Assembly: GCA_009617715.1 (NCBI GenBank)
Contig: VTFK01000220.1
Location: 62,001 to 126,000 of the forward strand
DNA: 64,000 nucleotides
From: Plectrocnemia conspersa
Lineage: Eukaryota > Arthropoda > Insecta > Trichoptera > Polycentropodidae
Direction of reading: 5' to 3'
The translations under genes and the position numbers were made by a program. The notes under the pieces were generated by a model that saw nothing but the letters and a program-made list of their open reading frames with translations, was not told where the DNA came from and made no database searches. Below are positions 26,289 through 37,234 of this stretch, one piece after another. The first letter of the stretch is position 1. Each line of letters opens with the position of its first letter.

Positions 26289-29250
26289 CACCGAGCATAT
26301 ACGGGTTGGCAACACCAAAAATGCAATGATTTGTGTGCAAAATGCAATGATACAAGTGCAGATAAGTAGAGATATTTCAATATTTTTTTTAGATACCAAA
26401 ACAACACCAAAAAGTACTTTGCTTTATTTGGATTTCATACTTAAGGATGATAGAATCATATTTGAGGACGCTACGAACTATCATATTGTACAGAACGCGA
26501 ATCAATAATAAATTATTAAAATGACTCGCGCTCCGCATAACGAATCTGAGCATCCTCGATGCTCGGATTCGTTATCAAATCGCAGTTAAGTTGTATGCTA
26601 TCAATGTTAGATGTTTGAAATCTTTGTGTTACATACATTTGAATAATAATTTACAGGTAGTACATATTTTGTGATTGTTAAAAGATTGTAGATAGTAGAA
26701 CGTGTAGGTTTTAATGAAAGACAGAAGGTGTAAAAACATTTTTATCTAGTCTCATCATCGCAGAAACAGCTACGCGCTGTGTTAAAATCGTTTCAGTGGC
26801 GGCGAGCAAAGTTTACTGTGTTCGCACCTCGCGCAGTGAAAAGCCCCGCGCTTGTGTAGCAAGCGCACTCCAAAAAGGAAAATTAAATACTTTAAACTTC
26901 CTGCGAAGTTTCCTCTAAAGCAATCACCGTCCAATTTGCGACGAGTTTGAAGCTTCGCCCGCCGCATCTGCGACTCCTACCATCTCTGTGCCCACCTACC
27001 CATCTGCCGCCTCCTCTTTGAAGATTAATGAAGCAGACGTGTCACGGCGTTTATCTGATATCCAGCACCGACTTTGGATGCGATTTTATGTACATACATA
27101 CACGGAAGAGGCATCGAAGATTTGCTGCGACGCTACGTGTCTCACAGACGCCTTTTTATCGGAACGAGATTAATCTCATTCGAACCTGATTGCTATAAAA
27201 TTGTATGTATTCAATATGTGGAATGTTGTTTGTACAGTCGCGTTTGGATATAACGATGCATATGTACACAATCAAGTTCATTCAATTGAGTTAATTTAAT
27301 GAATTAAACTGAAGTGTAAAAACATGCAAATACTTTCTAGAGACCGACTGAAAATCTGGTTCTAGTTTCAGTCACAAATAAGTGTGTTACTTAAAGTATA
27401 TTTTGATATAAGTTTATTTGCGAACAGTTTGATGTATTTTCTATGGGGCAGTCGTAATTTAAGACCACCTGTCATTTAAGTGTCTGAATTGAACTTTTAA
27501 ACGGCGCCCTTGTTTTATCAATGCATCACAAATTTAGAAACGGGGCAGGGTAAAAAGGGCCATGTCAAAAATAATTCGAACAAGATAAGTAGAATACCCT
27601 TCGCTAAATTTATTGGCCGCAAGCGACCGCGACCCTTGCTTGCTCGGAGACCAGGGCCCTTAAACCCTACATAATGTGTTTGGACTTTACATATTTTCCT
27701 TTTGAATGAATAAATCCGTAAAACACTCACGGCTGACATGTGGCACATTGTTTCTAAATCCAAATGTTGGATGTGAGCCTTAAAGCAATTGTAAACAAAT
27801 TTACTAAAATCCCTAAATAATTTACAAAAATGTTTTAAAATACATAGTAAAAGTCACATAATAATATTTATACCTTACGCTGTAAACCACATTATTTTTT
27901 TAATCATTTTTGTACTAAAAAATCATATCGTGTTTTTTAATTTATTGCACCGTATTATAAGATTTTTTGTGACAAAGATAAAATAAAGTTTGTATGCATG
28001 TTTAGTTTTTATCAATAATATTTATATTAAAAAATAGTATTTTTCATTAACAAAATACTAAAACATAAGTATAGTAAAAAAATCAGAATTTTCAAGCGTG
28101 CTTAATTTTTATTATTAAGATTAATTTTAAACAGAGATTGTATTTTATACAGACAACATATTAAAATAATAAATTATTGTATATAAAATATTAATTGATT
28201 TAAATTATTTTGCAAAAAAATAAATAAAAAATGCAGAACATCATAACGACCGCTTAAGCAACGAAAAGAGAAATCTATCACATTAAATCAATCAGAGATA
28301 CAATAAAAAAGCTTTGTTACTAATATGGCTCACTATTTTTAACAGTAAAAATAATATTTGAAAGGTCATAATTTATATAAATATAGTTTTTTTGAAAGTA
28401 TATTAGATAATATCTAAATATAAACAATACAAAATTTGGATATAATTTTAGTTTTGTGAATAGGTATTAAAATATATAAAATAACACGTTAATATTATAA
28501 TGGTGGCAAATTGCAATTCATACTACACTAGAAGTCCGTTTGGGGGATAATTTGCAAGTTCCTGAAAGCGTATCCCCCGAGTGGATCCAAAGTGAAGTGG
28601 GGTTTGTTGTTTGATAGTTGTTCCCTCTAAAGTGAACCCACTCGAGATAATTTCTTACGCAACATGATGTTGTCGAATCTCATACAAGAAGATGCTGTTT
28701 TAATGCCTAGTGTTTAAGCACCTGTATTATAATGTTATTTGAGTCAAATATGCTTATGAGTTGAATTTGATTTACTTAATATTTTTTTAAATTTTCCATT
28801 ATAATTGTCAGGTCAGGAAAATTTCACTACAACGTTACAATGCGTTACAATGGGATAGAGCTATACCAACTGGCCTTAGTCAATCAAATATAACGAATAC
28901 ATACACGTAAGTATTAACCACCAGTGACATCTATGTAATTAAATATAAAGTATTATGTGTGATTAAATTTATAATCAATATATGGACCGTTGATTTTGAA
29001 AGTGGTGCAAGTCCATTTTGTTAAAATAAAGAGTAAGAACATATCTTAAAATTTCTGTCTTTAATCGATTCATAATCGTGTCTATAAATAACAATGTAAA
29101 TTTTTTACTTGTAATTTATTTTGGTCAATGATATTAATTGTTTGTTGATTTTGAAAGTAAGGCAAGTCCACTCAAAATAAAATAATTTTAATAAAAATTG
29201 CTATGCGAAAAGCGTGCTATGTTAGTTAGTTTTCTTACTTACAAAATTAA
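26289..29250. other. Intergenic, no gene seen
   Basis: Contains a hairpin at 26537-26575, a GC-richer block at 26760-27180 and another at 27500-27700. The direct repeat gttgattttgaaagt is found at about 28989 and 29144. The rest is AT-rich and featureless to me. Confidence 0.5.
26537..26575. repeat. 17-bp-arm hairpin
   Basis: ataacgaatctgagcat (26537-26553), loop cctcg, atgctcggattcgttat (26559-26575), with one mismatch. It resembles a factor-independent stem but there is no gene beside it. Confidence 0.8.
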
Positions 29251-29820
29251 ATGAAAAATTTTGCATTCTTACAGACTAATGGTTTTACACAGAAGTGTGC
29301 TAAGAGAAGAATGCGACTGAGAAGTTACGGGGGAGCACAAAGGACTTGCAGTTTTAAATATTATTTAGATACCAAAGAAGCAAACATTTCAGTATTCAAA
29401 AGATTTTTTCAGACGCTTTTAATATATCTAAAGGAAGAGTGAACCATACTCTTAATACAACAAAATTTTGGATAAGATTTTCGTAGTAGAATGGAAGGTT
29501 CCTCCAGGAAAACCAATGAGGAAGAAGTAAAACGCGCGGAGGAATACATTGAGAATTTTCCTCAATCAGAAAGCCGTTATACAAGGTCTCAATAACAAAA
29601 AAGCAAGTATTTAAACTTTCATTTAAATATAATAAAAATCTACAATTTATTCGTTGATAAATGTAAGGAAAATAATGTTAAGGAGAAAATTTATGGGAAT
29701 ATTTTTAACAAAGAATTTCATTTTCATTTTCATCATCTACGTAAAGACAACATAAAAATTCAATATAAAAATGAAAACGTTGAACTAGCTGGATAAGCTT
29801 TACAAGGAGATAAAACGCTA
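29251..29820 (+). pseudogene. Decayed transposon-type gene fragment
   Basis: Successive frames give, with frameshifts, RMRLRSYGGAQRTCSFKYYL, DAFNISKGRVNHTLNTTKF, EEEVKRAEEYIENFPQSESR and then YNLFVDKCKENN followed by FNKEFHFHFHHLRKD. This layout (an F-P-x-x-E-S-x-Y motif, then N-x-E-F-x-x-x-F-x-x-x-R-K-D) recalls a multicopy uncharacterised protein family that is widespread in insect genomes and probably transposon-derived. In-frame stops and at least two frame changes show it is dead. The exact superfamily is not recognised. Confidence 0.5.
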
Positions 29821-31854
29821 GCCTCAAAAAACCAAAAAAAATATTTTGCTTTTACGTTTGATTGCAACTTTTAGAGCTATCGACATTTATTAATGTGATT
29901 CATTTTTTGATTGTTGTTGTATATATGAATTGTGTTTCTGTAGTAAATATATAGTTGTATATTGACCAATCAAGCTATTTGTGTCAACTCAATACAGCAA
30001 TCACACTAATGAACTAAAATGTTAAATTTTAGGCGTAGCGTTTAATAAAAACATATGGCATTAAATTACACATCAATTTTTAAGAGTTTGCGGTGTCTAT
30101 ATACTAAAGTTTAAATTTTTTCTGTGTAGATGAACAAGATAGCACACCGTCTATCCGGAAAATGAAAAAAAGAGCCACCGCCGAGCAATCGCGAAACGTG
30201 CTCGACAGAATCTGGACCATTTTTCAAACAACGCGAATAAATCTAAACACAGAGGCGTCGCGCACGATCCTCCAAAATCTCCAATACCGGGGAATGGGTT
30301 GTGGGGCGGTAGATGGCATTCAAAATAACCCATTGCCGAACCAAATTACGTGCCAAAATCCTGAGGTCTGAAAGTGGTATTACCGCATTCGCGATACGGA
30401 TCGCGATAAATTTTACGGTTCGCGTAATAAAATATTTTTATTGCCCGGCGATAATCAAAAGCATCAACCTGTAGCTGCACGGATCCGTTCCCTAGGGTAA
30501 TTTATAATGAGATTTATAAGCGGACAATAGATGGATATTCGATAAATCTACATATATGTATGTGTGTTATTGAGTTTAGAACATTGTCGAATTATTACCA
30601 CCATAAAAGTGCTTTATGTCGTACGATGAACGAGCGGAACAATGTATCGGTTAACGATTGTCAGGTAAAAGCGGTCGTTGAATATAGACAGATTCAGTGA
30701 AATCCTTATGGCGTGTTTTATTGTGTGATAAAATAACAAAGAGAAATAAAGGCTATTTATTATTGACATTTTAAACAATTGCTAAAGACGTAACAACATA
30801 TCGAATGAACTTAACGTATTATTAAAAAATATATTTTGTTATCAATTATTGCAAAATATTTCAAAAAGGCTTTGTAATCAAAAATGTAGAGAACTTTAAT
30901 AATGTAGTCACACATTTCTGGTATTTTTGTAAAGATGGATGGTTTCCATTTTATTATCCGAGTAAGTTGCACTTGAATATGATTCATTAAGTTCTAGTAA
31001 AAATATCAATGTAGTAAAATATCTACTGTACTCTTGTATTTTATTTTAGAACACAATTGTGTGTTTCGATCGCACACAATCGTTTGACCCAAAATCACGA
31101 AATCTATTATGGAAATGGTAAAAACGAATTTACTTGAAACATTGAAACTCTTAAACTACAAATATTGTATGTCAAAAGTTCGTTATACATACGACTGTCT
31201 GTGTTATTTTTGAAGCTTTTCCAATCAGCTCCTTCGTAATCCAATATGATCTCAGGGCTAACGTTAACCTTTTCTTCCAGGATGATCCGACGACAGAGCC
31301 TGGTTAAAATGCGTCCGCAAGATCAGAGAGGTACCCTTTGCCCAACACAGTCAAGAGTCAGCAGAGAAATGGGTAGTGAATAAGGAAAATGTATATTACA
31401 TCAGTGTCATGCAAAGTATCATCTTGAATCAAATCAAGTGACTGGCATTAAAATAATACAGCTTCAAATCCAAAACAGCATCAAAATCACAACGGGCTAA
31501 CTTGTCTCTAATATAATTTATTTTTATTAAATTATGGCATCGAGATTAGTCGTGTTTTGTGAAATACGTATGCAATCAATATATGTCTTAACAAATATTG
31601 TGACATATCCGCCTGGTTTTGTAAAACGGTCTCTTCAGAGCCGTGCAAAGGTTAGTACAGGAAAATTAACGTGGGGTTTAAGATAAGATTTGATGACTAC
31701 GTTAATATCAATTTTGTACTCACTGATCAACACTTTTAGTTCGTCAGTTTTAAATTGTTTTGAATCAGACTATTATTGTTGTTCTTAGAAAGGGTCAGTA
31801 AGATATTTGATTATTGACAGAACTATTGCCATTTTAGTGACACACGTTCTCCGG
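29821..31854. other. Intergenic, no gene seen
   Basis: AT-rich, except for a GC-richer block at 30130-30500 whose open frames on both strands are unrecognised. 29865-29887 is the inverted partner of a motif at 17934-17956. A stretch near 31280-31440 is open for about 50 codons but lacks a usable splice phase. Confidence 0.45.
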
Positions 31855-32714
31855 CAGGGTCGGCCCTAGGTTATTTAACGTTCCAGGCAAAAACTAAATT
31901 TTCGCCCCCTTCCCCTATTAATACTTTAATAACTCATTACATGAGTTCAAAAATATTATTTAAATTAAAGTAATCTAATATTACATTTATTTTTGCAATT
32001 GTGGTATTTAAGAATTTGTAGTTTTTTTGTCACAATTTTTTACGCGTTAAATAATCTAAAGAGTACACAGTAGGATGTACCAAAAAACTTATTTTACAAT
32101 GAGTAATGTCAAAATGAGAGTACAAAATAATATATTTGTGAATACTCGAGAGTCTACGATATGGCATTTCTCTAGACTTTCGGTCAGACTAACAACATGT
32201 AAAGAGTTACACACCATTTTAAGGAATGCCCCATTATTAAACAAGGCATATAGCATTATAAGAAAGGCCGCAAATTGAATTTAAAAAATTAAATAAAATA
32301 GCATGCCAAACAAACTGAGAAAAAATAAATAGAAAAATTATTTTTAGAAAAAAATTTAAAATGTTAAAAACTGCGGTAATGATCGTGTCTTAAAAACAAA
32401 TAATTTCCAAAAATGTGAAAAAAAATTTTCTTTAATTTTTATTATGCTTTTTATTTTTTACTCTTTACTTTTTTCTCTAAAATGTTTTTTTTTATCAAAG
32501 ATACGATTTCTTAATTTTTTGAATAGCCACTATTTTGAAAAATATTGGTGGATATAGCTGACTTACAAATATATCTGAGATGTTGACAAGATCTATTTTT
32601 TTGCATATATGCTGATATAATAAAAGCAGCGGAATTTATTGTGTCCTTAATTTTGAGTAAATTCCATGTATAAACCTATTATTTTCAGGCAAAATGTGTT
32701 TTTATAAGGAATTA

Positions 32715-32788
32715 AGTTAGGCTGAGTTAGGTTATGCTACGATTTATCGTAGTATAACTATCGTAGCATAACCTAACATAGCCTAACT
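32715..32788. repeat. 29-bp-arm hairpin with telomere-like sequence
   Basis: Arms 32715-32743 and 32760-32788 pair with two mismatches around a 16-nt loop. The left arm starts agttaggctgagttagg, so it holds two TTAGG cores. It lies within the hAT-like element. Confidence 0.8.
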
Positions 32789-33271
32789 AAAAAGATTTTT
32801 GTTCAAGGGAAAATGTAAATTTATGTACACACGTTCTTACTTTTACACCTTCAGTTACACAAGGAGGCGATCACCAGTGCAGTGTAACGGGTGCAAGATT
32901 TTACCGGCTGCATATTATGAGGGGTTCCAATTTAGAAAAAATTTTGAGCCTTTTATAAAAATTGATAATTTAAATTGACCCTTTTTTTCTATGAATTTAT
33001 CTACATATAGGGGCAGTAACAAAGGCGGTGCAACAACAAAAAAACTGGAAGAAAAAGATACAAAGGTTCCACAGTATAAAAAGTTGCAAATAAAAAAAAA
33101 ATTGCTAAATTTTATGAAAAAAATAAAACTCGAAGGTTAGAGTGCATTAAATGATACGAACTGGACCAGCTCCTTGTATCTAACATTAAATAGGTCAATG
33201 TGTAATTGGAAGAGTCCAAGAAGAAAGTTGGAAAAAATATGATTGTAACCAGTGAAGCTTAAAAATGAGAA

Positions 33272-33298
33272 CCTAACCTAACATAACCTAACCTAACC
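33272..33298 (-). repeat. Short interstitial (TTAGG)n tract
   Basis: Reads CCTAA five times with one CATAA variant, then CC. TTAGG is the ancestral insect telomere repeat. It lies inside the hAT-like element, so it may be carried by it rather than mark a chromosome fusion. Confidence 0.7.
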
Positions 33299-33701
33299 GG
33301 TGAACTGTTAATTCTCGATTTATATAAAGTTGAAAAATATAAAAAAGGGTACCTAGCCAATTAATGACCGGTATATATAAAGTTTAGTCGTTTGATACCG
33401 AACTTAAGCCCTGTAAGATTGCCGTCGATGTCTCCACTCCATACTGTTGATCTTTCAACAGCACGACTTCACGGCTTCCACCCTCTTGAACTCGCATTAA
33501 ATAGAAATAATGTATACTTATTTTAATAGCTTTACTGCGAATCGCTTAGGTCATTGCATCAGAAAATAATATCAGATTATATTATTTAACAATATATTTT
33601 GATAGTTTTAATTAAATATTGCGCTTTTATTTGAAATAACGGCGCCCCACAAGAGCGCCCCAGGCGATCGCCTGTACTGCTTGCCCTTCGGACTGGCCCT
33701 G

Positions 33702-35542
33702 TTTTCTGGAAGCGAGACTAAACACTTTCGGAGGAAGATTGCATATTTAATGATTATTATTATTTGGATGTGTGTTCCCATAATTTACATAAATGGAAAG
33801 ATACTCAAGAGGTTTTTTTTTATGGCACAGATATTAATTTGTATAAGTATTGTGGCTCGGTTGGGTGAGCGAGTCGGGCTTTGTAAGTCGAGAGCAAGCC
33901 ACGCGAAGTAATCACTCACGACCGATGCACGCAACGAAATTGCTGGTTGTATCAAATATTGATTCATGGTGTTTTGAGGTGTTGGCTTTTATTTATAAAA
34001 TCTCATGTGCCTATGTGTGCTTTTCTTTAACTAATAAAAAAATTGTATACTTTTACTAAGAGTAAATAAAAAAAGTTTAATGTTTTGATATAAAATTATT
34101 GCGATCGTCATTGCCAACTTTGGGAACAATACATGTGATTCAGAAAATAAACATGAAAAATAAATTAAACGTTTTTCTCTAAATAATTTCAATTTAATAA
34201 TATAGACTCATTCCCCTACGGACATGCCAAAGTCATCTAGATTTACGATCGAAAACAAACTGCCTTTTTGTTACGGAAAACCGTGAATAAAAAAATCAAT
34301 ATGGATACATAAAGGATTTCGAATTATCCCCTCGGCGATAGTATAATTTACGTCCGTCTCGTAAAAAAAAAGTTTAAGCGTCCGCCGAGCGCTTCTCAAA
34401 CATTCAGATATCCGCGCAAGTCCACGCATAATTAGAGACCCACGTCTCTCCGGGCTATCTACTTGCGCTCGATTTAATTTGCTTAGCAAGTCGTGATTCC
34501 ACCGGCCGAGTCTAGATTGAACCCATGGATTATGGAATACCAGACCTTTGCCATGCATGCGCACCTGGGTAGAGTGGTACGCTTACCGGATGTGATAGTT
34601 AAATTTACCTTTAGACTTAGCAGGTGTGGCTTTTCATGCAAGACGATTGTCAGAGTAGATAAAACTTCAACTTTGTCCGGGAAAGCTGGAGGCACGGAGG
34701 GGGTCCTATCGTAATTTTGAGGTGTTTCTATTCAACAACATTTGCTTTGAGTGTGGGCCGGAAAAGTTTTGCGTCATAAAAACTGCTCTCTCCGTACATT
34801 GTTCTAAGAGACGATGTATAGAGTATGAAAAATGTATGCAAGCCAAAGTTGTGAAGCATTAAATAACGTATGTAAAACATATAACCCCTGTTCTAGATAG
34901 ACTGTTGTTTGACTTTGGACAACTTGGGCAACTATCTAACGAACTAAAAGAAAAAAGTAAAGATTTAAAAAAAATATTTAATTGTATGCTTTACACAGAA
35001 AAGTATAAACATACTTTTTAAGGGAATTTTCATTTGCTTATTATAAATTTATAAATGTCCAATAAAGACACTTGATCAGAGCAAGATCAGAGACAACGTG
35101 TCAATGTCAAATGGGAATATTGTATATAATATAAATGTTCTAAGAGTTGTTTTGCTATTCACGTGACTTAATTCAGACAGTGCTTCAAAGGTATGATATT
35201 ACTGTTCTTATTTTTAGATTTTGGTTTAATTTAAGATGTCGACTTGAAAAACATATTTATAAATTAATTTTCATCTTCAAAATGTATTTACAGTGAAAAT
35301 TATTATGCAGTGATATCCACTAAAATATTTAAATGTCATTTTAAAATTCGAGTGTATGTTTTAGAATATTCGTAAAGCAAAAATTAACAGTATTTTTTTA
35401 ATACTCAAATTTATTTGATTTGTATCAAATTTGTTTTGTGAATAAATTTATAATATTTGTTATTTTTAACTTCCTTTTAGTAAAACAGTTTCTTAGTAAT
35501 ATTAAATTCAATATAAAGTACTTGGAAGCAGTTGAGTCAAGT
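33702..35542. other. Intergenic, no gene seen
   Basis: A GC-richer block at 34200-34740 contains overlapping short open frames on both strands (34271-34564 minus, 34493-34714 plus), none with recognised domains. The remainder is AT-rich. Confidence 0.5.
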
Positions 35543-35675
35543 TTATTATTTATTTATTTATTTAAAATTATAACCATCGTGACCTGACAGGCAAACCTAA
35601 TGCGTCACGATAGTCAAAAGTACTAATACATCATAATACATACAAATATAAACAAGACAAAACAACAGACACAAA

Positions 35676-36230
35676 TCACTTCAACAGGTGTGCATTGTCC
35701 CATACGAATTGAACCAAAACTCCATAAGTGCAAGAGAAAATGTCAATATTACTATGGACAGAATTGAGCAGATAAATGGCCTTGGCCAGAGAAGAGTTGG
35801 CAAGTGCTCCAGTTCTACACTTAACAGGCAAGAATAGTGGACGCGACCGAGAACTATATCCACCTTCAGGAGCCCACATTTGAAGCTGCTCGAGCACTGA
35901 AGGATTTTCTACGATGCCCTTGAGCAATTTCCAGAAATGTTTAATTACATAAACACTTCTGCGAGTCGACAAAGAAACGTATCGCAGGGCTCCCAAAATA
36001 AAAGCACTGGGAAACAAGAACGGATAATACCCGTATTCCTTCAAGTATAAATATTGAAGAAATTTACGTTGTACTTTTTCCAGTTTCAATTCATTACATT
36101 GATTCATTACGCCTGGGATCCAAATGATGGAGCTAGTTTCTAGTATGCTGCGGACTAGAGTATCATAAAGAGTGCGCAATACTAAACTATTCCTGAAGTA
36201 ACGCGCATTTCTCAAGATAAAACCGAGCAT
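35676..36230 (-). pseudogene. LINE copy A, ORF2 C-terminal part
   Basis: 184 codons from MLGFILRNARYFRNSL to VQFVWDNAHLLK. This is the post-catalytic part of the reverse transcriptase ORF, continuous with 36282-36851 apart from the TGA and a short stretch between. No separate function. Confidence 0.85.
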
Positions 36231-36281
36231 TTTTAAGGATTTGCTATGAGTCTCTGCAACGTGCTGGCTAAATTTCCAACG

Positions 36282-36851
36282 TCATTCGAAAGTCACTCCT
36301 AAATCCTTAGTTGAAGAAAACCTTTCCAGAAAATATCCGCCTAGATGGTATGAATATTTTGCTGGCGTTAACGACCTTGAAAATGAAATTGTGTGACATT
36401 TCTTAACACTGAAAGGCAATTGGTTATAGCAAGCCCATTTCCATATAGAGTTGAGATCCTCCTGTAGGTCGAGGGAATCAGAAATCGAATGCATTTTCTT
36501 GTACATTTTCAAGTCATCTGCATATAATAAAAAATCTGAATGCTCTATTGCTGTTTCTATGGCATTAATGAACAATAAAAACAACAATGGACCCAAATTG
36601 GATCCTTGAGGTACTCCAGTAGGGGTCTTATATCGTTCTGAAAAAGAGTTATTATACTTGACGAATTGATATCTATTGGTCAAATAATTTGAGAATAGAT
36701 TTATGAGATCTTCAGAAAACCCAAAATTAGATAACTTTTTTACAAGTAAAGCATGGTTAACTTTATCAAATGCTTTTTCAAAGTCTGTGTATATGACGTC
36801 CACTTGTACACCAGAGTCTAATGATTTTGAAACATAGTTAGACAAAACCAT
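36282..36851 (-). pseudogene. LINE copy A, reverse transcriptase core
   Basis: 189 codons with the RT palm motifs DFEKAFDKV, GVPQGSNLGP and YADDLKMY. Upstream coding continues to about 36990 in another frame after the shared deletion. Confidence 0.9.
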
Positions 36852-37008
36852 TAGATTAGTGACCGAGATTTACGGAAACCATGTTGTTGGTCGAGAAGCA
36901 TACACCTGCAATGATTAAAAATGTATTTATGCAAAACAATTTCAAATAATTTTGCAGGTGATGAGATCAAAGCTATTGGCCTGTAATTTAAAAAAATTTG
37001 TAATTTAA

Positions 37009-37234
37009 AAAGTTGGAATAGTGTAGTCTGAAACGTCTAGACTGGTAAGCCAGAAGTCGCGGGTTCGAGCCATGAGAGTAGACTCGAATTTTTATTTATA
37101 AATATGCACTAAATAAAGTCTAGTGTTTAATTCTTGTGAGTATTTATTATGTTTGATTGACTAGAATAGTTGCTACAAATTTACGCATTAGACTTTCGCC
37201 TGTGAGGTTGCAACTAAATATCAAAAATAAAATT
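37009..37234 (+). mobile_element. tRNA-derived SINE, copy 2
   Basis: Head ggaatagtgtagtctgaaac then tctagactggtaagcc and the B box gcgggttcgagcc. The body includes cttgtgagtatttattatgt as in the copy at 11522-11768. Tail cgcattagactttcgcctgt gaggttgcaac, then A-rich. It begins about 20 bases from the 5' truncation point of LINE copy A. Confidence 0.8.

Larger units (their letters stand above)
31855..33701. mobile_element. Non-autonomous hAT-like DNA transposon
   Basis: Left end cagggtcggccc and right end, reversed, cagggccagtcc match at 9 of 12 positions, and CAGGG termini are typical of hAT elements. The 8-bp flanks ttctccgg and ttttctgg differ by two C/T changes, consistent with an old 8-bp target duplication. 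No transposase is seen. The right end carries a perfect palindrome caggcgatcgcctg at 33661-33674. The interior contains TTAGG-like motifs. Confidence 0.6.
35543..36990 (-). mobile_element. LINE copy A, 5'-truncated, Jockey/CR1-type
   Basis: Encodes much of a reverse transcriptase on the minus strand: NYRPIALISSPAKLFE, DVIYTDFEKAFDKVNH, GVPQGSNLGPLLFLLFINA and LLYADDLKMY (catalytic YADD). The thumb and C-terminal region follow, ending NAHLLK. Lesions are a 7-nt deletion between the HGFR motif and TNLMVL that shifts frame (relative to copy C), and a TGA after LGVTFE at about 36290. The 3' UTR ends in the tail cgtgacgcattaggtttgcc tgtcaggtc and a (TTTA)n run at 35543-35563. The 5' end is lost near 36990. 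Confidence 0.9.

Noticed and set aside
31280..31440. Open stretch SDDRAWLKCVRKIREVPFAQ with an upstream tttcttccag acceptor
   Set aside because: The acceptor leaves an in-frame TGA at the start of this frame, and no family is recognisable; likely chance.
34271..34714. Overlapping 70-97-codon frames on both strands
   Set aside because: No domains, no splice context; overlapping antisense frames in a GC-richer block are expected by chance.
37011..37072. tRNA gene
   Set aside because: It has A- and B-box-like sequence but no complete acceptor stem, and is collinear with other SINE copies.
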